Shown here: positions 1 to 6,111 of the stretch, piece by piece
How the letters are laid out: the number at the start of each line of letters is the position of its first letter
Numbering within the stretch: the stretch's first letter is position 1
Origin: Planctomycetota bacterium
GTDB taxonomy: Bacteria; Planctomycetota; Phycisphaerae; Sedimentisphaerales; Anaerohalosphaeraceae
Assembly: GCA_012519365.1 (NCBI GenBank)
Contig: JAAYQH010000127.1
Span: forward strand, 1-7,409
Direction of reading: 5' to 3'
Length of the DNA stretch: 7,409 nucleotides
The notes under the pieces: model-generated
The model's database searches: none
What the model saw: the letters and a program-made list of their open reading frames with translations, nothing else
Told to the model about the DNA's origin: nothing
Program-made: the position numbers and the translations under genes

Positions 1-478
1 AAATCCACGCCAGCGACCGATAGAGGATGATACTTTTGGGGTTCAGCGGGATAGCCCGATCGCGTAACAGTTCATAGCCGTTTCGAACCCACCGCCAGCG
101 TTCCTCCGGCTGGGTATTGGGAATGGCCACAGAGATGTTATACGCCATATTCCAGGCGTGAAAGTCCCACACCGCCGCAAATCGCGGCTGCAAAGTGGTG
201 ATCCACTCGGCCAATTGCTTGGCGTCAAAGAATTTGCCTTCCTGCTTTAGATTGTCCGCGCGAATCCAGAGGATATTGACCAGCAAACCTCGAAATGCCC
301 CCAGCGCAACGGTAGCAAACGCCAACGACGGCGGGGCGTTTTCCAACGCGGTGGTAGCCACCAGCCCCATTTCCTCGCGGGCCGTGCGGATCCCGTCCAG
401 CTGCATCGCCGCGCCGATTAAAGTCGCCGCGCCGACCGCCAGACACAAGATGATGATAAAAAAGTCCTTAGTCTGCAT
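1..478 (-). CDS. Membrane-anchored protein of unknown function, N-terminal 159 residues (3' part outside the window)
   Basis: The frame is open from an ATG at 476-478 to the left edge, giving 159 codons. An in-frame TAG at 491-493 rules out a longer start. An AAGGA (482-486 on the complement) precedes the ATG with a short 3-base gap, so the start is likely but not perfect. Residues 6-24 form a hydrophobic N-terminal segment (signal anchor), and residues 52-72 are a second apolar stretch ending in NILWIRAD. Residues 71-158 are strikingly Trp-rich (W71, 92, 104, 109, 128, 130, 158), with blocks such as LAEWITTLQPRF and HAWNMAYNIS; the helical pattern resembles a TPR-like solenoid. From memory this looks like a conserved uncharacterised planctomycete/verrucomicrobial family, but I cannot assign a function. 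It lies 85 bases downstream of smc in the same direction and may be read from the same transcript. Confidence 0.8.
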   Translation of the reverse strand, partial: MQTKDFFIIILCLAVGAATLIGAAMQLDGIRTAREEMGLVATTALENAPPSLAFATVALGAFRGLLVNILWIRADNLKQEGKFFDAKQLAEWITTLQPRFAAVWDFHAWNMAYNISVAIPNTQPEERWRWVRNGYELLRDRAIPLNPKSIILYRSLAWI

Positions 479-563
479 ATGTCCTTGATACTACGTCATT
501 CGACAAGAAGGGTTTCGGTTTTTTTGTGTTTTGTCATTCTGTATGAACCCGCGGCGTAGAACG

Positions 564-3500
564 CTAAGCGACCGCTGTTTCGGTATCCTCCTGTGAACCT
601 TCAAACTGAACACTGATTTTCTTGCTGACGCCCTGCGTCTGCATGGTGATGCCATACAGAACATCAGCGATACTCATCGTACGTTTGGAATGCGTAATAA
701 TCAAAAATTGAGATTGTTCCTTAAATTCCTGCACAATCAGATTAAACCGCTCGTTATTGGCCTCGTCCAGGGCCGCATCCACTTCGTCCAGCACACAGAA
801 AGGCGACGGCTTGCTCTTGAAGACCGCAAACAGCAGGGCAATAGCAGTCATTGTTTTTTCTCCGCCGCTGAGCAAGCTGATGGTGCGGGTTTCCTTGCCC
901 GGTGGACGCGCAATGATGTCGATGCCGCTTTCGAGAATATCTTCCGGCGTTTCCAAAATGATATCGGCTTTGCCGCCGCCAAACAATTTACGAAACACCT
1001 GCTGGAAATTCATCCGAACCTGATTAAAGGTGGATTCGAATTTTTCCCTGCTCTCTTTATTGATGCGAGCGATCAGCTGTTCCAGTTGCGATTTGCTTTG
1101 GTTCAGGTCGTCCACCTGTGCCGTCAAAAACTCAAACCGCTTTTCCAGTTCCTCCTGCTGTTCAATGGCATCGACATTGACATTGCCGAGGCGTTCAATC
1201 TTGCCCCGCAGGTCGGCAATTTCCTCCCGCACAAAATCCCAGTCCACATCGTCGTCGCGGAACAATTCATACGCCGTATTCAAATCAATCTGAAGTTCCT
1301 CACGCACACGTTGGGTCAAATCTTCCTCTTTCACATGAAGTTGGCTCAGCTCCAGTTCAAGCGTGCGGATATGCTCTTCAACGGCGGTCTGCTCTTGGCG
1401 ATACTGACGCAATTGAGCGTCGGTATGTTTGCGTTCGGCAATGAGTGCCTCCACCCGACGGTGCAATGCTTTGCTGCGTGTTTGGGCCAGTTCTTTTTCA
1501 GCATACAGCTCTGAGACTGACGCTTCGGTCGCCAAGATAGCGCGTTCGGTTTGTACCCTCTGATCTGAACAGCTCAGAGCCTCGGTGCGGGTGGACTCAA
1601 TCGCCATACGGCTGTGCTGCAGTTGGCTTTGAATTGTGCCAATTCGCTGGCGGATGGCTTTTTGCTGCTCCTGAATTTGTCCCAGCTGAATCCTCAATTC
1701 CGTCAGTTCGGCGTTACGGCTTTGCTGAATCCGCCGTTCTTCATCGAAGCGTGCCTGCAGGGATTCGATATGGGCATTGCGCTGTCGATTGACCTCTTCC
1801 AGTTCTTCGAGTTTGCGTTTTGAAAGATGTTCTTTTTGGACGGATTGCTGGATTTCCTCTTCGAGCATGCGAATCTCATCGGCGATAATCGGCTGCTCAT
1901 CCATCAGCCGTTTGATATTCGCCTCAAGCATACGCAACTGCGATTCCGCATCGACCTTTTCGGTATTGGCTTCATAGATGCTTGTACGCAATTCTTTACA
2001 CAGTTCGGCCAGATGTTCATTTTTATGGTCGGTTTCTTCGAGAATCCCTTCGTATTCGGCAATGCGGCGGTTCAATGCGTACAGTTCTTCTTCCAGCTGT
2101 ACAATCCGGCTCTTTCGCGAAATCAGTCCTGCTTTTTTGCCCACCGGACCAACACTCAAGGAATACCCGCTGCTGAAAACCTGGCCGCTGGGCGTGACAA
2201 ACCGGTAGTCCGGCCCGAGCCGTTCGGCCAGTTCCATTGCCGTATCCAGCGACTGAACCAGCAGTGTTTTGCCCAGCAGGTTCCACACCAGCGGTGCAAA
2301 GCGGCTCTCAAAGCGAACGAACTGAACCAGCCGCCCCACGATGCCGGGACATTCCGAAAGATCCAAACGGTCCACAAACGGCGGCAGTTTATCCAGGCAC
2401 ACCGCGCGAATTCGACTGTCCGGCATCGACTGCAAAGCCTCATCCTGCAAAAATGCACCGGTGCTGTTGACCAGCAGGGCGTCGGCATATCCTTCAAGAG
2501 ACGCCTCGACCGCCTGGGCATAATCGGTTTGAGCCAAAATGGCATCGGCTACGATTCCTTCGATATACTCTCGACCGCTTTCCTGTTCGGTCAGAATAGC
2601 CTTAAGGGACTGGCTCAGACCTTCCCGACGAGCCTCCATATCCCGCAACACATTCAACTCGCTCAGAACGGCGCTGCGTTGTTCTTTGGTCGCGGCGATC
2701 TGATCGGCCACTCGCCCGCGTCGGTCGCCGATGGCCTCCATCTCAGCCCGTTTGGCGTCAAGGTTATTCTGAAGTTCCGACAAAACCGACCGAATGTCTT
2801 CCAAACGGGCCTGGTATTGCGCCTTTTCCGTCAGCCAGCCGGACAACTGCTGCTCGGTTTGCGAGGCTTTGCCGCTGAGCCGCACTTTCTGGCCGGACAG
2901 ATTGCTGCGGTAATTGCTCAGGCTCTGGATTTCGTTGTGCAATTGTGCAGTGCGACGAACGATATCGATGATCCCCGATTTTTCGTCTTCCAATTCCGCC
3001 TGCAGTTCATCGCATCGTGCGTTGATATCGGCGATCGCCGCCTGCGACCGCTCCAGTTCAGCAGTTTTATCTTCCAGTTTTCGTTGATTGTCCTTCAGCT
3101 CGTTTTGACAGCGGTTCATCTCGTCGGACAACTGGCGGGTCTGAGCGGTCAATTTCTGAATCTGAACGGCGGCGTTCTTTTTTCGCTCGCTCAGTTCGTC
3201 CATCCGGCCTTTCAAAAAGCTGATCCGCTCAAGCTGTTGTTCAATCCGGCTTCGCGCCCCAATCAGCGTGCTGTCGCACTGATTGATTTGGTTTTCTGTT
3301 TCCATAATATCGCCGGTCAGCTGACTAAGACGCGTATCGCAACGGGAGACATTGGCCGCAACTGAACTGAATTGATCCTGCCACTGCGAAAGAGCAGCCT
3401 GTCGGTCATTGCGATGGGTGATGATTTTGTGGTATTCGGCCAGCGAATACTTGACGCGCAGCTCTTTGAGCCGCTGGCTGTATTCCAGATAGTTGCGTGC

Positions 3501-4130
3501 CTTGCCGGCCTGGAGTTTAATACTGCGAAGCTGCTTTTGCACCTCATTGACAATATCGGCCAGGCGCAGCAGATTCTGTTCGGTACGCTCCAGTTTTCGA
3601 AGGGCCTCTTTTTTGTGGGCTTTGTATTTGCTGATTCCGGCGGCTTCTTCAAAAATAACGCGGCGATCCGACGCAGAGGCCTTCAGCAGTTGATCGATCT
3701 GTCCCTGTTCAATAATTGAGTAGGCGCTGACCCCCACGCCGGTATCCATAAACAGCTCGCGAATATCGCGCAGGCGGCAGCTTTTGCCGTTGATCAGGTA
3801 ATCACTTTCCCCGCTGCGAAACAGCCGTCGGGTAACCTGCAGTTCGTCTTGCTCCAACCCCAAACCGTGAACATCGGAAAAATGCAGACTGACCTCGGCC
3901 ATCCCGCACGGTTTTCGCCCGCTTGAACCGCTAAAAATCACATCAGCCATTGCGTCGCTTCGCAAACTTTTAGGGCTTTGATTACCCAGAACCCACTTGA
4001 TAGAATCCACGACGTTGCTCTTGCCGCATCCGTTCGGGCCGACAATTGCCGTAATCGGATGGCTGATCTTCAATTCCGTTTTGTCGGCAAAACTCTTAAA
4101 TCCGTTGATAACGATTTTCTCAAGCTTCAT
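564..4130 (-). CDS. smc: Chromosome segregation/condensation ATPase SMC
   Basis: This 1188-residue protein has the full SMC architecture at the usual bacterial length. SMC dimers entrap and extrude DNA loops on the nucleoid, normally together with ScpA and ScpB, whose genes are not in this window. The N-terminal head holds the Walker A motif GPNGCGKS (31-38, with K37), an Arg at 57 in SLRSD (matching the arginine-finger position of B. subtilis SMC) and the Q-loop EQGQ (141-144). A heptad-rich coiled coil runs from about 170 to 515, the hinge spans about 515-672, and the returning coil reaches about 1030. The C-terminal head has the ABC signature LSGGEK (1087-1092), Walker B with D1115 and E1116, the D-loop AALD (1119-1122) and the switch His1147. 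All catalytic residues are present. The ATG at 4128-4130 is preceded by GAGGA (4137-4141) at 6 bases. A candidate promoter lies at 4171-4199. Antisense frames within the gene are shadows. Confidence 0.98.
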   Translation of the reverse strand: MKLEKIVINGFKSFADKTELKISHPITAIVGPNGCGKSNVVDSIKWVLGNQSPKSLRSDAMADVIFSGSSGRKPCGMAEVSLHFSDVHGLGLEQDELQVTRRLFRSGESDYLINGKSCRLRDIRELFMDTGVGVSAYSIIEQGQIDQLLKASASDRRVIFEEAAGISKYKAHKKEALRKLERTEQNLLRLADIVNEVQKQLRSIKLQAGKARNYLEYSQRLKELRVKYSLAEYHKIITHRNDRQAALSQWQDQFSSVAANVSRCDTRLSQLTGDIMETENQINQCDSTLIGARSRIEQQLERISFLKGRMDELSERKKNAAVQIQKLTAQTRQLSDEMNRCQNELKDNQRKLEDKTAELERSQAAIADINARCDELQAELEDEKSGIIDIVRRTAQLHNEIQSLSNYRSNLSGQKVRLSGKASQTEQQLSGWLTEKAQYQARLEDIRSVLSELQNNLDAKRAEMEAIGDRRGRVADQIAATKEQRSAVLSELNVLRDMEARREGLSQSLKAILTEQESGREYIEGIVADAILAQTDYAQAVEASLEGYADALLVNSTGAFLQDEALQSMPDSRIRAVCLDKLPPFVDRLDLSECPGIVGRLVQFVRFESRFAPLVWNLLGKTLLVQSLDTAMELAERLGPDYRFVTPSGQVFSSGYSLSVGPVGKKAGLISRKSRIVQLEEELYALNRRIAEYEGILEETDHKNEHLAELCKELRTSIYEANTEKVDAESQLRMLEANIKRLMDEQPIIADEIRMLEEEIQQSVQKEHLSKRKLEELEEVNRQRNAHIESLQARFDEERRIQQSRNAELTELRIQLGQIQEQQKAIRQRIGTIQSQLQHSRMAIESTRTEALSCSDQRVQTERAILATEASVSELYAEKELAQTRSKALHRRVEALIAERKHTDAQLRQYRQEQTAVEEHIRTLELELSQLHVKEEDLTQRVREELQIDLNTAYELFRDDDVDWDFVREEIADLRGKIERLGNVNVDAIEQQEELEKRFEFLTAQVDDLNQSKSQLEQLIARINKESREKFESTFNQVRMNFQQVFRKLFGGGKADIILETPEDILESGIDIIARPPGKETRTISLLSGGEKTMTAIALLFAVFKSKPSPFCVLDEVDAALDEANNERFNLIVQEFKEQSQFLIITHSKRTMSIADVLYGITMQTQGVSKKISVQFEGSQEDTETAVA

Positions 4131-4136
4131 CCATCA

Positions 4137-4141
4137 TCCTC
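4137..4141 (-). promoter_or_regulatory. Ribosome binding site of smc
   Basis: The complement reads GAGGA, 6 bases before the ATG at 4128-4130. This spacing is optimal and fixes the smc start at the residue expected from the family (MKLEKIVINGFKSF). Confidence 0.8.
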
Positions 4142-4168
4142 AATAAGCCTGGGACGGTTTTGTTCTGC

Positions 4169-4200
4169 TAATCTTATTCACAATTAATCTTATTCACAAT
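4169..4200. repeat. Perfect 16-bp tandem duplication upstream of smc
   Basis: TAATCTTATTCACAAT occurs twice in immediate succession (4169-4184 and 4185-4200) without mismatch. The identity does not extend into either flank. It lies 39 bases upstream of the smc start, and the candidate smc promoter straddles the two copies. Confidence 0.95.
4171..4199 (-). promoter_or_regulatory. Candidate sigma70-type promoter for smc
   Basis: On the complement, TTGTGA (4194-4199; 4 of 6 matches to TTGACA) and TAAGAT (4171-4176; 4 of 6 matches to TATAAT) are separated by exactly 17 bases. Transcription would start near 4164, giving a leader of about 34 bases that contains the GAGGA ribosome site. The two boxes lie in different copies of the 16-bp tandem repeat. 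It is identified by eye from the general bacterial consensus only. Confidence 0.4.
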
Positions 4201-4294
4201 AAGACAAATCGACCGCAACGTCCTTCATTGTTTTTATTATTATCGGTCGTTGGCGCCTGTTTGCTGAATGGGGTTTTAGAAAATGCCGCGGATA

Positions 4295-5914
4295 TTAAAA
4301 ATTTTTAAACATTTCCCCAACGGTTGTCATCGGGCCTTTCTCAAACCGAGCGGAGATTTGGTCTGAAGTGCACATTTTTTCAAGAATCTCGATAATTTGG
4401 GTATAAGATAACGCAAGACCGGGTAAGGTGGCCGACCCCTTTTTTTGTTCCGGAGATTCTGCCATTGCGCGAATCAATTGCGACACTTCAAATCCAGCCG
4501 AGAGCGGACCAATGACGCGGGGACGTTTGGGATGGGTCCGCGAGATCGAAATAAAGCGGTCCCCGGGGCGGGCATTGATCGTAACCTGGCCGTCGTCCGA
4601 CTGCAGGAATATATTTTCATTACATCGAATCGGCGTGCCAAAGATTACAAAACCGGGTTGATTTTGTTGTTTGGCGTAAATGAGTTTTTCTCCTGAGCAA
4701 TTGACCAGATCGATGAAAAAAGTGCCCGCAACCGCAATGCGGGTTACGATGGAACTTTTCGCCGCCAGTGCTACTTCATAGGCCGCAACGCGAATTGCCG
4801 TATCTTTTTCTTGGGCCAGGACAAGCAGGAAAATTGGCTCAGCATCATTGAGACGGGCATTTCGGCCGATGGTTCGGATGGCTTCAATGCGATAGGGCGA
4901 TTGGGAATCAAACACGAAATCACGTAAAACCGACAAAGCAGCGCTATAACCAAGGTTGCTCGAACATCGCGCCGCGTGAAAACGGACTGCCGCATCCTCA
5001 TCATCCAGAAGTTCTCTTAGATGGTCCAGGGCGGGCTTGCCGAATGCCTCCAGAGCTGCCTCGATGGGTGTTTTATCCGCCTCTGTTCTGAGTTGCTCAA
5101 TCAGCATCGCGATTCGCTGTTCTCGAAGGGCAGGCTCATTGTCTATATAGAGACGACGAATCATCATCAAAAACCGTTGTTTGTTGTAATGGTAGCGAGG
5201 CGGGATTGTCAAGAGCACTTCGCCGGGAGAGACCGCATTGGCAACCTTCGGACCAAACCGCTCATTGATGCGATTACGAATAGCCGCGGCTATCAAAAAG
5301 TCCGGCTGATTTAGCAGCAAGGACACGTTGGTCGCACTCAGCGAGTAGCCGCCCCCTAAAACATACCATTGCCAAGCGTCATTTTTGGACTTTCCGGGTG
5401 GGGTAAATATCGCTCCCTGCGCCTTGGCGATGGTTTTGGCATACTGGTTGAATTGGGTAATGCGGCTTAACTCTTTCAACTCGGTGGTGTACAGGTATCC
5501 CCCGTCCAGAGAAGTAGTTTGTGTGCTTGACAATGGGCGAACCACCACATCAAAACTTTGTCCTGCGGTTGCCATCGGAGGAATAACACCCAATACCTCT
5601 ACAACGGCGGTATCGGGACTGTCGATAAATCTCCTCGGATTGATCGTGTCTGCTTCCGGCAGCTGCTGCCAAATATATTTTTCCAAAATCTGCCGCAATT
5701 GTGGCGGGCATTCTGATGACCCTGTCCCGAACAGACCGGCCACAATGCCATACCCGCGGACCGCAATCGCCGGCGACTCGACCACACGGGCAACATCCTC
5801 TATTGTGCTGTCGGGGGACAGTGCCGGTGTTTCTTGCGGTTCCGGCTCAGTAGCGCATGAAGCCAAGACCGCTATGGCGGCGGATAACAGCACAAACAGG
5901 ACTTTTTTCATCAT
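4295..5914 (-). CDS. Lipoprotein with FlgI-like domain and HEAT repeats, not evidently flagellar
   Basis: This 539-residue protein begins with a lipoprotein signal peptide: MMKK, an apolar core, then LASC with Cys20 as the predicted lipidated residue. Residues about 36-260 resemble the flagellar P-ring protein FlgI: VRGYGIVAGLFGTGS (52-66), VEVLGVIPPMATAGQSFDVV (105-124), SLDGGYLYTTEL (135-146), AKAQGAIF (163-170), and a segment like FlgI's PDFxxAxxIxxxIN (204-217). Residues about 283-386 form roughly three HEAT-like helical repeats. Near the C-terminus, QIIEILEKMCTSDQISARFE (506-525) resembles the FlgI tail, so the HEAT block may be an insertion. The likely location is a membrane facing the periplasm. 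No flagellar genes are nearby and the function is unknown. I chose the ATG at 5912-5914 because GAAGG (5920-5924) precedes it by 5 bases and it gives a standard signal peptide. The next ATG (5909-5911) is equally possible. A TTG at 5945-5947 would add 11 unlikely residues. Confidence 0.85.
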   Translation of the reverse strand: MMKKVLFVLLSAAIAVLASCATEPEPQETPALSPDSTIEDVARVVESPAIAVRGYGIVAGLFGTGSSECPPQLRQILEKYIWQQLPEADTINPRRFIDSPDTAVVEVLGVIPPMATAGQSFDVVVRPLSSTQTTSLDGGYLYTTELKELSRITQFNQYAKTIAKAQGAIFTPPGKSKNDAWQWYVLGGGYSLSATNVSLLLNQPDFLIAAAIRNRINERFGPKVANAVSPGEVLLTIPPRYHYNKQRFLMMIRRLYIDNEPALREQRIAMLIEQLRTEADKTPIEAALEAFGKPALDHLRELLDDEDAAVRFHAARCSSNLGYSAALSVLRDFVFDSQSPYRIEAIRTIGRNARLNDAEPIFLLVLAQEKDTAIRVAAYEVALAAKSSIVTRIAVAGTFFIDLVNCSGEKLIYAKQQNQPGFVIFGTPIRCNENIFLQSDDGQVTINARPGDRFISISRTHPKRPRVIGPLSAGFEVSQLIRAMAESPEQKKGSATLPGLALSYTQIIEILEKMCTSDQISARFEKGPMTTVGEMFKNF

Positions 5915-5919
5915 GATCG

Positions 5920-5924
5920 CCTTC
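5920..5924 (-). promoter_or_regulatory. Ribosome binding site that decides the lipoprotein start
   Basis: The complement reads GAAGG, 5 bases before the ATG at 5912-5914 and 8 bases before the adjacent ATG at 5909-5911. It supports a start at one of this pair rather than at the upstream TTG at 5945-5947. Confidence 0.65.
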
Positions 5925-5970
5925 AAAAGCATTTGCCAAATTATCAAATCGGAAATAAAATCAATTTAAC

Positions 5971-5999
5971 AGCATACGCATCACAGAGCCCATCGTCAA
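5971..5999 (-). promoter_or_regulatory. Candidate sigma70-type promoter for the FlgI-like lipoprotein gene
   Basis: On the complement, TTGACG (5994-5999; 5 of 6 matches to the -35 consensus) is followed after exactly 17 bases by TATGCT (5971-5976; 4 of 6 matches to the -10 consensus). Transcription would begin near 5964, leaving a leader of about 50 bases before the start codon. This is the best promoter match in the window, but it is judged by eye. Confidence 0.5.
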
Positions 6000-6007
6000 G
6001 GATATTC

Positions 6008-6018
6008 CAGCCCGGCTG
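6008..6018. repeat. Short inverted repeat between the divergent promoters
   Basis: CAGCC and GGCTG flank a single central C. The site lies upstream of the -35 boxes of both candidate promoters, where a shared regulator could bind. Five-base arms are common by chance in GC-rich DNA, so an operator role is only a possibility. Confidence 0.25.
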
Positions 6019-6044
6019 AACGCTAAAATCCGCCCCAAAAAGTG

Positions 6045-6073
6045 TTGCATACCCTATTGCAGCATGCTATCTT
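6045..6073 (+). promoter_or_regulatory. Candidate promoter for the purine permease gene
   Basis: TTGCAT (6045-6050; 3 of 6 matches to the -35 consensus) is followed after 17 bases by TATCTT (6068-6073; 4 of 6 matches to the -10 consensus). A TG one base upstream of the -10 (6065-6066) makes an extended -10, which can compensate for a weak -35. Transcription would start near 6080, about 32 bases before the start codon. Confidence 0.35.
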
Positions 6074-6099
6074 CAATGTCGGAATTAGTGATGATCCTC

Positions 6100-6104
6100 G
6101 GAGA
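6100..6104 (+). promoter_or_regulatory. Ribosome binding site that decides the permease start
   Basis: GGAGA lies 7 bases before the ATG at 6112. An in-frame ATG at 6091 would add seven residues (MILEIP-like leader) and would overlap this site, so 6112 is preferred. Confidence 0.75.
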
Positions 6105-6111
6105 AATCCCG

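Noticed and set aside
195..488. A 97-codon plus-strand frame opposite the left-edge gene
   Set aside because: The minus-strand frame here has a membrane anchor, a start codon and a conserved-looking domain. The plus-strand translation is low-complexity Ala/Ser/Arg sequence typical of a shadow.
479..563. T-rich stretch between smc and the left-edge gene as a terminator or promoter
   Set aside because: The T run at about 520-527 lies on the plus strand, where no gene ends, and no stable hairpin precedes it. On the minus strand it is a run of A. I see no clear promoter pair in these 85 bases.
1827..3365. A 512-codon open frame on the plus strand opposite smc
   Set aside because: It is codon-register antisense to a fully conserved smc and arises from codon bias. 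Its translation has no recognisable domain, and I noted no support for it as a gene.
4210..4249. Possible terminator after the lipoprotein gene (CGACCG at 4210-4215 pairing with CGGTCG at 4244-4249)
   Set aside because: The stem is only 6 bp with a 28-base loop, and no run of T follows on the minus strand, so it does not look like an intrinsic terminator.
4295..5914. Annotation as a true flagellar P-ring protein FlgI
   Set aside because: The lipobox, the HEAT repeats and the 539-residue length do not fit flagellar FlgI, and no other flagellar gene is in the window.
6074..6111. Purine riboswitch ahead of the permease gene
   Set aside because: Purine permeases are often riboswitch-controlled in Firmicutes, but the predicted leader is only about 32 bases, and I see neither the three-way junction nor an anti-terminator structure here or just upstream.
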